Of a DNA stretch of 64,000 nucleotides, positions 8,494 through 18,162 are shown in pieces. Within the stretch, counting starts at the first letter, position 1; each line of letters opens with the position of its first letter. The DNA comes from Chitinophagaceae bacterium (GTDB lineage: Bacteria; Bacteroidota; Bacteroidia; Chitinophagales; Chitinophagaceae), in contig SEAD01000013.1 of NCBI GenBank assembly GCA_004173355.1, positions 1 to 64,000 on the forward strand. Direction: 5' to 3'. The notes under the pieces are model-generated. The model was not told where the DNA came from and did not search any database. It saw only the letters and a list, made by a program, of their open reading frames with translations. A program made the position numbers and the translations under genes.

Positions 8494-8860
8494 GGTAAAA
8501 AAGTGCATTTACGTCAAAGGGAGTAAATACCGATGCAAACAGATTGGGAGTTTGTGCTCTTGTTAACATTCGGGTGTGGATATATTTTTGTCTCAGAAAG
8601 TTGATGCAAGGATGAATTGTCATCTACATCCAATGTCCAAACCAAACCGTCCAAACAAAAGTATTTCCAATCCTGTTTAAAACCTGCGACGATCAGCCCC
8701 AGATCAACTTTCTATTTTTTTTTGCTTGACCCGTTTTTAAATTCCGTTGTTCCGATGAATCCGGCGTACACACACGAAACTTAATAAAACCATCAGGCCA
8801 TTAACCTTTCCTTCCTTACCCAACCGACCCAATTCTTTCTTTCATAACAGTAACGTTCAG

Positions 8861-8885
8861 CCCATCCACGAGGATGGGTTTTTTT
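8861..8885 (+). terminator. Orphan rightward terminator
   Basis: A 7-bp perfect stem CCCATCC/GGATGGG (8861-8867 with 8872-8878), a 4-nt loop and a run of T at 8879-8885. No rightward gene precedes it; on the minus strand it lacks a T tract. Its stem resembles the terminator at 7601-7632. It may end an unannotated small RNA or read-through transcript. Confidence 0.65.
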
Positions 8886-8895
8886 GTACCGGTAG

Positions 8896-9543
8896 CTACT
8901 GCACCACGAACCGTTTGCCCAGGTCCACCCCATCCCCCACGAGACGCAGCTGGTATACCCCGGCGCTGGAGCCTCCCGGCAGTGCGATGGCACCGGTAGA
9001 GGCTTTTCCCTGCAGCCTCAGGTCCTGCCGCAGCACACACTGGCCGTGCATACCCGTGACACTCAACTGGTAATTGCCGGAGGGCAGGTTACTGACCGTC
9101 CACCCGAGCTGGCCGTTGGTACAGGGGTTGGGATAAATGCTGAAATCAGTATCCGGCGAGCCGGTCCTGATTTTGAGTACGATGCTGTAAATGATTTTGC
9201 CGGTCTGTGCATTCACACGGATGCGATAATAACTGAGTCCGTTGAGTGGTTCGGTATCCACTTCATCATAACTCATGGGTTCATTGAGATTACTCCGCGG
9301 ACTGACCCTTGCCACCGCGGTGAAGGTCCGTGCATCCAGCGAGCGCTCCACTACATATTCCAGTAGTTCCCGTTCCGTCAGGTTGGTCCATTCCACCAGG
9401 ATCATATTGTTCTTCATGGAGATGCGTACGCTGTCAAACATCACGGGCAATGTACTGTTGCTCCGCCCTTGTGAACGGGCTGTCCCGCATAGAAGCAAAA
9501 CAAACACAAATGGAAGGATCCGTGGCAGGATAGCATGTCCCAT
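8896..9543 (-). CDS. Secreted protein with T9SS type A C-terminal sorting domain
   Basis: A 215-residue exported protein. A signal peptide fills residues 1-25 (MGHAILPRILPFVFVLLL..., ending near ARSQ). A fibronectin-like middle part follows (NNMILVEWTNLTERELLEY, FTAVARVSPRS, SYYRIRV). The last ~80 residues are the classic T9SS sorting domain: FSIYPNPC..., GNYQLSVTGMHGQ, SAGVYQLRLV and KRFVVQ at the end. T9SS cargo with this tail is exported across the outer membrane and usually anchored or released. The ATG at 9543 was chosen for the signal peptide. The absence of a catalytic domain suggests a small adhesin-like or accessory surface protein; function unknown. Confidence 0.85.
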   Translation of the reverse strand: MGHAILPRILPFVFVLLLCGTARSQGRSNSTLPVMFDSVRISMKNNMILVEWTNLTERELLEYVVERSLDARTFTAVARVSPRSNLNEPMSYDEVDTEPLNGLSYYRIRVNAQTGKIIYSIVLKIRTGSPDTDFSIYPNPCTNGQLGWTVSNLPSGNYQLSVTGMHGQCVLRQDLRLQGKASTGAIALPGGSSAGVYQLRLVGDGVDLGKRFVVQ

Positions 9544-9561
9544 AACAAAATCATTGGTTGC

Positions 9562-9591
9562 AAAAAAAGGCACCTCCCTGTTGCAGGGAGG
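9562..9591 (-). terminator. Hairpin terminator between uvrA and the T9SS cargo gene
   Basis: On the minus strand a perfect 8-bp stem, CCTCCCTG with CAGGGAGG (9591-9573), has a 3-nt loop and is followed by TG, CC and seven T (9568-9562). It lies about 240 bp past the uvrA stop and just before the next start, so it isolates the cargo gene from uvrA or acts as an attenuator of it. Confidence 0.65.
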
Positions 9592-9810
9592 GCCCTGTCT
9601 CTATAAGTACTCTCACCTACTTAAACGTCCGTCCCGGGGGACTATAACTTACAAGTTCCCATCCCGTTGATCCGGCTGCCGGATAACACAGGGAATACTC
9701 GTTGCATTAAATGTAAAAGGATTGTTGGGATTGGAATCCGGAGGATTGGATGGCCGCTGGACGGCAGGAGACAAATCTATAGTTCCCCTGCCGTAAGTGC
9801 AAGCATTTAG

Positions 9811-9844
9811 TAAAATAAAAAGCCGGTCAGGTGTAAGTACCGGT
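9811..9844 (-). terminator. Probable first terminator of uvrA, overlapping its stop codon
   Basis: On the minus strand ACCGG (9843-9839) and CCGGT (9827-9823) form a 5-bp stem that contains the uvrA stop codon region, followed by CTTTTTATTTTA. The stem is short, so termination here may be partial. Confidence 0.4.
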
Positions 9845-12673
9845 GTGACTTGCTTTTACCTTTTTAATACCATCCGGTTTACCGGCATAAACCAGGGTGC
9901 CGCCGCCATCGCCCGCTTCGGGACCAAGGTCAATCAGCCAGTCTGCGCTGCGGATCACATCTGTATTGTGTTCGATCACGAGGATGGAGTGTCCCTGCTC
10001 GATCAATGCATTAAAAGAGGCGAGCAGTTTTTTGATATCATGGAAATGAAGACCCGTAGTGGGCTCATCAAAAATGAACAATACCTTCTGCGTATTCTTT
10101 CCTTTGCCAAGAAATGAGGCGAGTTTGACACGCTGCGCTTCACCGCCTGAAAGAGTATCGGATGATTGTCCGAGTTTGATATAACCCAGTCCTACTTCGC
10201 TCAGCGGGCCGATTGCTTTGGCAAGTGATTTTTCCTCGTAGAAAAAATCAATGGCTTCATCTACGCTCAGTTCAAGTATCTCATAAATATTCCTGTCCTT
10301 GTAGCGCACTTCCAGCACCTCTTCCTTGAATCGTTTGCCACCGCATGTCTCACAGGTCAGGTGTACATCTGCGAGGAACTGCATCTCCACTACCTGTTCG
10401 CCTTCCCCCTTACAGGTGTCACAACGTCCGCCATCTACGTTGAATGAAAAATGTTTGGGCTGGAAACCACGCATCTTGCTCAGCGGCTGGCTGGCAAAAA
10501 GGTCACGGATTTCATCATAGGCTTTTATATAGGTAACCGGGTTGCTGCGGGATGACTTACCGATTGGATTCTGGTCGATCATTTCCACCTGTGAGATACT
10601 GTCGATATCCCCGGTCACCGCTTTATGGAAACCGATCTTGTCGCCGAATTCCCCTTTGATTTTGCGCAGTGCGGGATACAGGATCTGTTTGACGAGAGTG
10701 GTCTTCCCGCTTCCGCTCACACCACTGACCACGCAAAGCACATTCAGCGGGAATTCAACAGTGATATCCTGGAGGTTATTCTGCCTTGCCCCTTCAACTT
10801 TAATGGACCGGTTCCATTTCCGCGGCATCTTCGGCGGGTCGATACTGAGTTTGCCGCTGAGGTATTTGCCGGTCAGGCTTTGCGGGTTACTGATAATGGC
10901 ATCATAGTCGCCTTCAGCAATCACCTCGCCTCCGAGATGCGATGCCAGCGGACCCATATCGATGATATGGTCGGCTTCGCGCATCATCATGTCATCATGT
11001 TCCACCACCACCACGGTATTACCCAGGTCGCGCAATTCCTTCAGTACACGGATCAGGTTGGCCGTGTCCCGGTTATGCAGCCCGATGGAAGGTTCGTCGA
11101 GGATATAGAGTGAATCGGTGAGGTTGCTGCCGAGACTCCGGGTCAGCTGGATCCGCTGGCTTTCACCACCACTCAGGCTGTTTGCCAGCCGGCTGATGGT
11201 AAGGTATCCAAGGCCAACATCCAGCAGGGTTTTGAGACGGTTGTTGAGCTCGAGCAGGATCCGTTTGGCAATCTGTTTGTCCGATTCGGAGAGACCATCT
11301 TCCAGCTGGTCAAACCAGGGTTTGAGTTCTTTTACCGGCAGTTCGCTCAGCTGCCCGATATGTTTGCCTCCGACCTGCACATAGAGGGCTTCCGGTCGCA
11401 GCCGGTACCCGTTGCAATCGGGGCAGAGCGTACGACCCCGGTAACGGCTCAGCAGCACGCGGTACTGGACTTTGTAAAGGTTTTGTTCCACCTCCCGGAA
11501 AAACGCATTGATCCCGTTTACATATTCGTTTCCTTTCCACAGTACTTCCAGTTGTTTCGCGGTGAGGTCGGCAATTGCCTTATGGACCGGGAAATCGAAT
11601 TTTTTTGCCCCTTTGATAAAGGCTTCCTTCCAGAGGCCCAGTTTCTCGCCTTTCCACGGGGCAATCGCCCCTTCAAACACACTCAGCCGGCGGTCGGGAA
11701 TCACCAGTTCCGCATCGATTCCGAGTACCTGGCTGAAACCTTCGCAGGTAGGACAGGCACCAAAGGGATTATTGAAGGAAAACAGGTTGGGTACCGGCTC
11801 TTCGAAGGTCATGCCATCCAGTTCAAACCGGTTGTTGAAGTGTTGTACTTTTTCGCCATTGATTTCGATGTACATATCTCCCTCCCCTTCATAAAAGGCG
11901 GTGCCGATGGAGTCGGACAGGCGGTGGATATCATCCTCATCAAATTCTTTTTTTACGATCCGGTCCACCAGGATGGCTCCCCCACCCAGCGGATTCCCCG
12001 CTTTGGCCTTGCCTTTGAACCGCGCTTTCAGGGTCTTGTCGTCCATTTCCTGCAGTTCCTCGATCCGCTGGATCTCACCACTCACATACATTCTCGAAAA
12101 GCCTTTCTGGGCGAGGATATTCAGTTCCTCCCGTACCTCCCGGTTCTGGTGCTGCCGGAAGACTGCGAGGATATAGACCTTATCCCCTTCTGCCAAGGCA
12201 TTGATCGCGTCTACCACATCCTTTACATCGTCTTTTTTTACCGGCAGTCCGGATACGGGGGAAATGGTCCTGCCCGCGCGTGCATAGAGCAGGCGCAGGT
12301 AATCATATATTTCCGTCATACTTCCCACCGTACTGCGGGGCGTACGGGTGATTACTTTCTGTTCGATAGCGATTGCCGGACAGAGCCCCTTGATGTAATC
12401 CACATCGGGTTTATCCATGCGGTTAAGGAATTGCCGGGCGTAGGAACTAAGGCTTTCTGCGTACCGCCGCTGCCCTTCCGCATACAGCGTATCGATGGTG
12501 AGAGAGGATTTTCCCGAACCGGAAACTCCCGTCACCACAATGAGTTTATTACGGGGGATTTCCACCGAAACGTTCTTGAGGTTATGGACTTTCGCCCCCC
12601 GGATCAGGATATTTTCTGCGGAATTTACGGTCTTGCTGGTTGCGGGATTTTTCCCTTTTATTGTCTTTTCCAT
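9827..12673 (-). CDS. uvrA: Excinuclease ABC subunit A
   Basis: UvrA is the damage-recognition ATPase of nucleotide excision repair and works with UvrB and UvrC. At 948 residues it has the normal length. It has two ABC ATPase modules: Walker [10 protein letters not shown] in the first and [11 protein letters not shown] in the second, signature motifs [11 protein letters not shown] and [11 protein letters not shown], and Walker [11 protein letters not shown] and FDEPTTGLH. Zinc-binding cysteine motifs [25 protein letters not shown] and CETCGGKRF are present. The start is the ATG before EKTIKGKNP. It is a single-gene unit divergent from the sigma factor gene. Confidence 0.98.
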   Translation of the reverse strand: MEKTIKGKNPATSKTVNSAENILIRGAKVHNLKNVSVEIPRNKLIVVTGVSGSGKSSLTIDTLYAEGQRRYAESLSSYARQFLNRMDKPDVDYIKGLCPAIAIEQKVITRTPRSTVGSMTEIYDYLRLLYARAGRTISPVSGLPVKKDDVKDVVDAINALAEGDKVYILAVFRQHQNREVREELNILAQKGFSRMYVSGEIQRIEELQEMDDKTLKARFKGKAKAGNPLGGGAILVDRIVKKEFDEDDIHRLSDSIGTAFYEGEGDMYIEINGEKVQHFNNRFELDGMTFEEPVPNLFSFNNPFGACPTCEGFSQVLGIDAELVIPDRRLSVFEGAIAPWKGEKLGLWKEAFIKGAKKFDFPVHKAIADLTAKQLEVLWKGNEYVNGINAFFREVEQNLYKVQYRVLLSRYRGRTLCPDCNGYRLRPEALYVQVGGKHIGQLSELPVKELKPWFDQLEDGLSESDKQIAKRILLELNNRLKTLLDVGLGYLTISRLANSLSGGESQRIQLTRSLGSNLTDSLYILDEPSIGLHNRDTANLIRVLKELRDLGNTVVVVEHDDMMMREADHIIDMGPLASHLGGEVIAEGDYDAIISNPQSLTGKYLSGKLSIDPPKMPRKWNRSIKVEGARQNNLQDITVEFPLNVLCVVSGVSGSGKTTLVKQILYPALRKIKGEFGDKIGFHKAVTGDIDSISQVEMIDQNPIGKSSRSNPVTYIKAYDEIRDLFASQPLSKMRGFQPKHFSFNVDGGRCDTCKGEGEQVVEMQFLADVHLTCETCGGKRFKEEVLEVRYKDRNIYEILELSVDEAIDFFYEEKSLAKAIGPLSEVGLGYIKLGQSSDTLSGGEAQRVKLASFLGKGKNTQKVLFIFDEPTTGLHFHDIKKLLASFNALIEQGHSILVIEHNTDVIRSADWLIDLGPEAGDGGGTLVYAGKPDGIKKVKASHTGTYT

Positions 12674-12772
12674 TATATGCCCTGCGAAGGTAAAGCCTTA
12701 TCCAATGCGAATTCCATGCGAAAGGCTTAACATTTTATTTGCAATAAAAAATTGTTTTCGGGAAAGAGATTG

Positions 12773-12803
12773 TTTGGTGGTATCGCTAAATGCCCTATTT
12801 TTA
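12773..12803 (+). promoter_or_regulatory. Candidate promoter of the ECF sigma factor gene
   Basis: TTTG at 12773-12776, an exact 19-bp spacer and TATTTTTA at 12796-12803 fit the Bacteroidota consensus (TTTG-N19-TAnnTTTG, one mismatch in the last base). Transcription would start near 12810, giving a leader of about 140 nt. That leader has two copies of CAATATCCA (12809-12817 and 12916-12924). Confidence 0.6.
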
Positions 12804-12951
12804 TTATCCAATATCCAAATTAATATGTCAAACCACAAAAACCCCCGCCTATAGCATAATACTCTACTCTTTTACCGATTTCCCTTTTTTCAGTTTTAGC
12901 ATCTATCCAATTATTCAATATCCATTTAACCACCTTAACCTTAGGAGTATT

Positions 12952-13533
12952 ATGAAAGCTTTTAGCAAAAAAACCGACAACGAGTTAATCCACTTGTTCC
13001 AGGATGGTAATCTCGAAGCCCTCGAGGTCCTTGTGTTACGTCACAAAGACAAGCTGTTTAGTTCAATCCTCTTTCTTGTAAAAGACAAATATCTCGCCGA
13101 AGATATTTTCCAGGACGCCTTCATCCGTATCATCGATACGATGCGCAGCGGCCGTTACACGGAAGAAGGTAAATTCCTCCCATGGGCGGGTCGTATCGCG
13201 CACAACCTTTGCGTGGACCATTTCCGTAAAGTAAAAAGGACTCCTGTTATCCGTAACAGCGAAGACAAGGACATATTCGAAGTGCTGAACTTCTCTGAAG
13301 ACAGCGCAGAAACAACCATGATGAAAAGGCAGAGCCATAGCCGCGTTCGGGAAATGCTCGACCGTTTACCGGAAGACCAGCGCGAAGTGATCATCCTCCG
13401 TCATTATGCCGACATGAGCTTTAAAGAGATCGCCGCAGCAACAAACTGCAGCATCAATACTGCGCTTGGCCGTATGCGTTACGGACTGATTAACCTCAGG
13501 AAACTGATGGTGCAAAAACAAATTGCCCTGTAA
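12952..13533 (+). CDS. RNA polymerase sigma-70 factor, ECF type
   Basis: A 193-residue extracytoplasmic-function sigma factor. Region 2 (about 25-95) has LVLRHKDKLFSSILFLVKDK, EDIFQDAFIRI, FLPWAGRIAHNLCVDHFRK; region 4 (about 135-185) has LPEDQREVIILRHYADMSFKE and CSINTALGRMRYGLINLRK. The ATG at 12952 was chosen: TTAGGAG lies just upstream, an unusually clear ribosome binding site for this genome. No FecR-like or zinc-finger anti-sigma gene is next to it, so it is not the usual SusCD-linked type. A strong terminator follows, so it is expressed alone. Confidence 0.93.
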   Translation: MKAFSKKTDNELIHLFQDGNLEALEVLVLRHKDKLFSSILFLVKDKYLAEDIFQDAFIRIIDTMRSGRYTEEGKFLPWAGRIAHNLCVDHFRKVKRTPVIRNSEDKDIFEVLNFSEDSAETTMMKRQSHSRVREMLDRLPEDQREVIILRHYADMSFKEIAAATNCSINTALGRMRYGLINLRKLMVQKQIAL

Positions 13534-13846
13534 TCTGTTATTTATTATTTTTGATCTGACAACGCTGAACCGTATTGTCATTCTGTATCTCCCGTTACAC
13601 CTGGAATGTTCTGTATAGAACTTACCTCAATGCTTGCCGGTAACAGGTTGTTACAGAATGACACCAAACTGAGCCACTCCTTATCTTAGGGGTGGCTTTT
13701 TTTTGCTTGCTTTTGTTTGGGAGAATGCGCGGCTTAGCCGGCGCAAAAAAATACGCGGGATGGGGAGTGGCCCGGTTGCGGGTCATTGTGGTTCTGGGGA
13801 TATGCGGGAACGAACAGCCGGGTTTAGTTTCCCCGGCTGGCTTCAA
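13534..13846. other. Spacer after the sigma factor gene with a long-range inverted repeat
   Basis: No gene is seen in these 313 bp. A perfect 12-bp inverted repeat (TGTCATTCTGTA at 13576-13587 and its complement at 13652-13663) encloses 64 nt that hold two smaller hairpins (GTTCT/AGAAC around 13608-13621 and GTAAC/GTTAC around 13640-13654). It is followed by the terminator at 13672. The transcript would carry a folded 3' region of about 90 nt. Confidence 0.55.
13672..13704 (+). terminator. Rho-independent terminator of the sigma factor gene
   Basis: AGCCACTCC (13672-13680) pairs with GGGGTGGCT (13689-13697, one G-T pair), with an 8-nt loop and eight T. It is strong and correctly placed for the rightward transcript. 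Confidence 0.85.
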
Positions 13847-15796
13847 TTATTTAGCCGCAGTACCAGGAGATTTTTCCTGCGCGGCGAGGCCGGCGCGAAG
13901 CCAGGCTTCGAATTCGCGGGGATCGGGTGTATAGAATTTTGTTTTGACCAGGGCTTTTTCATCGGGACTGATGATGGCATATTGTGGCTGGGAAGTGGCA
14001 CCAAAATTATCAACCTGGAAGGCCGTCCATTTATCCCCGATCGTCTGGATACTTTTTTCGGAACCGTTCTTTGCGGTATATACCTGGCGTTCGGCGGCGG
14101 GCAACATCGTGCGCTCATCCACATACAGCGATACCAGTATGAAATCTTCTTTCATCAGTTTATCAACGGTGGCATCCGTCCACACCTTTTCTTCCATACG
14201 CCGGCAATTCACACAAGCCCACCCGGTAAAGTCGATCAGCACGGGTTTGTTCTTTTGTCTCGCCAGCCGGACTGCCTCATCATAATCCAGCAGGGGTTTA
14301 TCGCAGTTGACCGGATCGGAATAGAGACTATAACAAACCGGTGGCGGGAAACCACTGATCAGCGACAGCCTTGCCGCACCGGTGTTGGTAAGACCGGGTA
14401 TCAGGTAAAGAGTGATAGCCGAAAACAACACGATAAAGGCGATCCGGACCGGACCATATTTCTTTGGGGGAGTGCTGTGCGAGAATTTCAGTTTTCCAAG
14501 CAGGTACAACACCACGAGCGCGCCGATGATAATCCATAACGCGATAAATACTTCCCGCTTCAGGATGCCCCACTGGATTACATTGTCTGCATTGGCCAGG
14601 AATTTTACTGCAAGGGCCAGTTCAACAAAACCCAGCACCACTTTAAGATCCGTCATCCAGCCACCTGATTTGGGGATCGACTGCAGCCAGTTGGGGAAGA
14701 GTGCAAAAATTGCAAACGGCAAACCAAGCGCGAGTCCGAAACCCGCAGCCCCGGCCGTCAACGGCCAGGCTCCTCCATCCGCAACCCCTGCCAGCAGCGT
14801 ACCGAGGATCGGACCGGTACAGGAAAATGAAACGATTGCCAGTGTGAGGGCCATGAAAAATATACCCGCAATATTTCCGAGACCTGATTTGGAGTCCGCC
14901 TTGTTGGCAAAGGAAGAAGGCAGTGTAATTTCAAAATAACCAAAAAACGAAATGGCAAACACCACAAACACCACAAAAAACACGAGGTTCAGCCACACGT
15001 TTGTGGAAATATTATTAAAAATATCGGGGTTGGTTTTTCCGGCAATGTGAAACGGAATGGTGATCAGCATGTAAATCAGGAAAATAAAGAACCCATACAG
15101 GATCGCGCTGCCTTTACCCTTCCCGGGTTTGCCATTTTTCCCGGTAAAAAATGACACGGTAAGCGGGATCATCGGGAATACACAGGGAGTAAACAATGCA
15201 ATCAACCCGCCCAGGAATCCCAGCAGGAAAATACTCAGGTAACTGCTGTCTTTTTTAATATCATCACCGGCATCCGACAGCGGATGGTCGATATCAATCG
15301 ATGGCACCAGGATCCTGGAATTGGTTGCCTGCCGGCCACCCTCCACTTCTACCGTAAAAGGAACTACCTGCTGGAAAAAATCATCCCCTTTCCCGATATG
15401 GTAAACCAGCTCTCCCTGCAAACGCGCCGGTGGCGGGCCTTCCCCCTGGATATCGCCAGTCCACCCAAGCTGGCCCGACTGCACATTGAATGCTGCATTA
15501 TCAAATACGCCGATCGCTTTTGACTCGCTCGCGGAACCCTCCACCCGGATGCCCTCCAGCCTGAAACCGGAGTCAACAAATGTCACCGTCACCGCGGGTA
15601 TATCCATCAGCAATTGCCCCGGGGCAAAAACATAAAACCCGGCAGCAGGCTGGGCATTGAACAACAACTCAAACTTTTCGCCATTCTTCCGGCTCTTCAC
15701 CTCCCATTTGTGGTAAACGCTGTCCTGCGCAGTGGCAGGGATTACAGCACATAAGATCAGCAATGAAAGGAAAAACGGTTTCAGTTTTGGCGACAT
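13847..15796 (-). CDS. DsbD-family thiol:disulfide interchange protein, N-domain without cysteines
   Basis: A 649-residue membrane protein that should pass electrons from cytoplasmic thioredoxin to the periplasm. Order: signal peptide (1-24), DsbD N-terminal-like domain (about 25-180), a hydrophobic core of about eight helices (about 185-480) and a C-terminal thioredoxin-like domain (about 500-649). The core keeps both redox cysteines (C205 in FTPCVFPMIP, C326 in FSCTGPIL), and the C-domain keeps C528/C531 in GWACVNCRRME. The N-domain has no cysteine at all after the signal peptide, whereas classical DsbD has a pair there. The small gene just upstream carries such a pair. The start could also be four codons earlier (15808). 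Confidence 0.9.
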   Translation of the reverse strand: MSPKLKPFFLSLLILCAVIPATAQDSVYHKWEVKSRKNGEKFELLFNAQPAAGFYVFAPGQLLMDIPAVTVTFVDSGFRLEGIRVEGSASESKAIGVFDNAAFNVQSGQLGWTGDIQGEGPPPARLQGELVYHIGKGDDFFQQVVPFTVEVEGGRQATNSRILVPSIDIDHPLSDAGDDIKKDSSYLSIFLLGFLGGLIALFTPCVFPMIPLTVSFFTGKNGKPGKGKGSAILYGFFIFLIYMLITIPFHIAGKTNPDIFNNISTNVWLNLVFFVVFVVFAISFFGYFEITLPSSFANKADSKSGLGNIAGIFFMALTLAIVSFSCTGPILGTLLAGVADGGAWPLTAGAAGFGLALGLPFAIFALFPNWLQSIPKSGGWMTDLKVVLGFVELALAVKFLANADNVIQWGILKREVFIALWIIIGALVVLYLLGKLKFSHSTPPKKYGPVRIAFIVLFSAITLYLIPGLTNTGAARLSLISGFPPPVCYSLYSDPVNCDKPLLDYDEAVRLARQKNKPVLIDFTGWACVNCRRMEEKVWTDATVDKLMKEDFILVSLYVDERTMLPAAERQVYTAKNGSEKSIQTIGDKWTAFQVDNFGATSQPQYAIISPDEKALVKTKFYTPDPREFEAWLRAGLAAQEKSPGTAAK

Positions 15797-15872
15797 ACAA
15801 CTGGACATTTTTGAAAATGAAAACGGGTTCCTGCATAAGAACCCGTTGTATCAAGTCAGCTCTTAAAAATTC

Positions 15873-16325
15873 TTATTTGATAGCAACCGTGAAATTAACG
15901 GTTTTGGGAGGCAAACATTTCTGGTCATCACAAGTCTGGAAAGTCAGCTTACCCGCGAGATTTGTTTTGCCACTCGTTTTTACTTTCACCACCTGTACAA
16001 AGTCAACCGTACCGGAATACTGGTGGGCCGAAACCTCCAGTTTCGCATCATGGAACTTTTCCATTTTTCCCACTTCCTTCACCTTGCCATCAAGGGTTAA
16101 CAGCGGATTACCGGTAAACACAAAACTGGTCGGGTCAATGATTGCATCTTCCGGCTGTGTCTGCGAATACAAATGCCATCCCTTCTGGATCATAGCGGTG
16201 AGGTGCACTTCGTAGGTCTTGTCCGCCAGCTTTTTGGAGGTGAATGTCCAGCTGATCGGATTGGCCTGCGCACCCGCAGCAATCACGGCAAACAAGGCGG
16301 CTATAAAAAACAGTGATTTCTTCAT
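15873..16325 (-). CDS. Free-standing DsbD N-terminal domain protein, periplasmic
   Basis: A 150-residue exported protein: signal peptide 1-19 (MKKSLFFIAALFAVIAAGAQ), then a DsbD alpha-domain-like fold (WTFTSKKLADKTYEVHLTA, GWHLYSQTQP). Its C-terminal segment TCDDQKCLPPKTVNFTVAI holds C132 and C137, matching the redox pair of the DsbD N-domain. It lies 76 bp upstream of the full-length DsbD gene on the same strand, so the two are probably co-transcribed. The likely role is to carry electrons from the membrane protein to periplasmic partners, replacing that protein's own cysteine-less N-domain (inference). Confidence 0.85.
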   Translation of the reverse strand: MKKSLFFIAALFAVIAAGAQANPISWTFTSKKLADKTYEVHLTAMIQKGWHLYSQTQPEDAIIDPTSFVFTGNPLLTLDGKVKEVGKMEKFHDAKLEVSAHQYSGTVDFVQVVKVKTSGKTNLAGKLTFQTCDDQKCLPPKTVNFTVAIK

Positions 16326-16416
16326 AATTGTTGAATTAAAGGCAAAATTAAACGGTCCGTTGCAGGAAAACGATTTCCCGGATGTAAAACAAACTTAAAT
16401 CCGTGGATAGACGCAT

Positions 16417-17094
16417 TTACCCGGTCACCAGTTGCCCGGCCATCAGCAGGTCGGCAATAATGGTGCGGCCATCCGTATTACCCAGCGCACCGGAGCAGGC
16501 ACGTTCCGGATGGGGCATCATCCCAAACACGTTACGCGTTTCATTACAGATTCCCGCAATACCGCGGGTAGCACCATTGGGATTGGCAGAAGGGGTCACT
16601 TTACCGGATTCATCGCAGTAACGGAAGATCACCTGGCCGTTGGCTTCCAGGGCATCCAGCGTCTGCTCATCGGCATAATACCTGCCTTCACCATGGGCCA
16701 CAGGGATTTTGTAAATATTTTCAGACGGATCTTTTATAAACACATTCCGGCAGACAAACTGCTGGTTGCTGTTGCGGAGCAGGGCACCGGGCAGCAGTTC
16801 CGATTCACACAGGATCTGGAAACCGTTACAAACGCCGAACACCTTGCCACCCCCTTTTGCAAATTCCACCACACTCTGCATCATCGGGCTGAAACGGGCG
16901 ATCGCGCCGCAACGCAGGTAGTCGCCATAGGAAAACCCGCCAGGCAGTACTATACAATCATCCTTGCTGAAAGCCGGCAGGCCGCGGTCTTTGTGCCAGA
17001 GCATCACTACTTCCTGCCCAAGGTCGTCCTGCAGGGCGTCCTGCATGTCCCTGTCACAGTTGGAACCGGGGAAAACGACTACGCCAAATTTCAT
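16417..17094 (-). CDS. purQ: Phosphoribosylformylglycinamidine synthase, glutamine amidotransferase subunit
   Basis: PurQ supplies ammonia from glutamine to PurL in the fourth step of purine synthesis. The 225-residue class I glutaminase has [16 protein letters not shown] at the N-terminus, the nucleophile in [18 protein letters not shown], and the His-Glu pair in [10 protein letters not shown] near the C-terminus. Its presence means the cell uses the separate PurS/PurQ/PurL complex, or a standalone PurL; the partners are not adjacent. It lies 60 bp after the DUF6427 gene and 91 bp before the DsbD N-domain gene, all leftward. Confidence 0.96.
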   Translation of the reverse strand: MKFGVVVFPGSNCDRDMQDALQDDLGQEVVMLWHKDRGLPAFSKDDCIVLPGGFSYGDYLRCGAIARFSPMMQSVVEFAKGGGKVFGVCNGFQILCESELLPGALLRNSNQQFVCRNVFIKDPSENIYKIPVAHGEGRYYADEQTLDALEANGQVIFRYCDESGKVTPSANPNGATRGIAGICNETRNVFGMMPHPERACSGALGNTDGRTIIADLLMAGQLVTG

Positions 17095-17154
17095 ATATCG
17101 GGGGGTATTATTTGAGGGGCAAAGATAAGGACTACGGCTGTAAATGCCGCCCTG

Positions 17155-18144
17155 TTACCAGCCCGGACCGAGATACTGGTAAGAAAAAATATAGGCGAGC
17201 GTAATCCAGAAAAGGATCACCGCAAACGGACGCCAGGTGGAATAAAAATAGGTACAGGCATGGAAGGCAGCCATCGGGATCATGGCCATCAGCCAGTTCT
17301 CAAACGTCCCCGTGGTATTCACGAATGGCAGCAGCAGGGCGGCCAGGAGATACAGCAGCAACAGGCTCCAGCCTTTGCGTACATTGATAAGCATCCGTCG
17401 GAGATGCTCCTGCACGTAATACCCACCTACCAGGAACGGGACCATGATCAGGAATACGCTGCCAGCCAGCCAGGCCGACTGCTTCAGCGAGGGCACCCCA
17501 AGGGTGATATGCGGCAGGAATTCCTGCCAGCTCCAGTGCCCGTCCAGCACGATATACATGGCATAAAAATAAAACGGGGTGGTAATACCCAGGAGACAGA
17601 TCAGCCACTCGGTAATCCGGAACGGACGCATTACCGCCAGCGCGAGCAGCACCCAGAGCGTAAAGGTCAGGGATGAAATAAACAGGAAGCCGGCCACCCC
17701 CAGTGCCACACCGATATTAAAAATCGTACCCTTTGCATTGGCCTTGTTGTAGGTGGCAAATAACCAGGACAGCACCAGCAGCAGGATAGTATTGACCAGC
17801 AACGGTGGACTGAAATAGTTCCATTCCGGCAGCAGCGAGGTCAGCAGCAGGTAGGCCATCCCGGGCAGGTAGCTCGATTTGGTCATCATCCGCTGGATAT
17901 TTACAAAACTGTTGAGCCAGACAGACTGGGCAAACAGCAATACAAACGCCAGCAGCGGGTACAGCAACGGAAAAGACGCTGACAACGGGTCAAGGAAATG
18001 CAGGATTGCCTCATAAAATACGCCATCCCCGGGCCGCATGGCCGGTACATGGGGATGACTGAACATCGGCAGCTTGATAACAATACCAAGCACGAGCAGC
18101 ACAAGCAGGTTAATGGGATTTTTCTGTCTGAAGATTCCGATCAC
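17155..18144 (-). CDS. DUF6427 family integral membrane protein
   Basis: A 329-residue polytopic protein that starts with the family's MIGIFRQKNPINLL segment and has about eight to ten hydrophobic helices (for example LLVLLVLGIVIKL, LLYPLLAFVLLFA, LLVNTILLLVLSWLF, IGVALGVAGFLFISS). The start codon is GTG at 18144, kept because the conserved N-terminus begins there. The family occurs in Bacteroidota and has no known function. It is 18 bp downstream of the secreted unknown gene and upstream of purQ, in the same direction, so the three may share a transcript. Confidence 0.8.
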   Translation of the reverse strand: MIGIFRQKNPINLLVLLVLGIVIKLPMFSHPHVPAMRPGDGVFYEAILHFLDPLSASFPLLYPLLAFVLLFAQSVWLNSFVNIQRMMTKSSYLPGMAYLLLTSLLPEWNYFSPPLLVNTILLLVLSWLFATYNKANAKGTIFNIGVALGVAGFLFISSLTFTLWVLLALAVMRPFRITEWLICLLGITTPFYFYAMYIVLDGHWSWQEFLPHITLGVPSLKQSAWLAGSVFLIMVPFLVGGYYVQEHLRRMLINVRKGWSLLLLYLLAALLLPFVNTTGTFENWLMAMIPMAAFHACTYFYSTWRPFAVILFWITLAYIFSYQYLGPGW

Positions 18145-18162
18145 GGATCTGGATATTAAATA

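Larger units (their letters stand above)
8332..8895. other. Gene-free spacer of 564 bp upstream of the response regulator
   Basis: No convincing coding region is seen here on either strand. It holds a direct repeat of ACGTGT with an exact 10-bp period (8478-8483 and 8488-8493), a perfect -7-like box on the minus strand (CAAAAGTA at 8656-8663, read as TACTTTTG) and, at its right end, a rightward terminator hairpin with no upstream gene. A long leader for the response regulator, or a small RNA read rightward and ending at the hairpin, are both possible. Confidence 0.5.

Noticed and set aside
8793-9040. Small minus-strand frames at the end of the T9SS cargo gene
   Set aside because: They overlap the conserved sorting domain in other frames and are rich in Gly, Trp and Cys.
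11360-12730. 456-codon open frame antisense to uvrA
   Set aside because: It lies wholly over the conserved uvrA coding region, has no recognisable domain, and is the kind of long shadow frame that biased codon use produces.
13703-14539. 278-codon open frame antisense to the DsbD gene
   Set aside because: Overlaps the thioredoxin-domain end of DsbD and shows no fold or family pattern.
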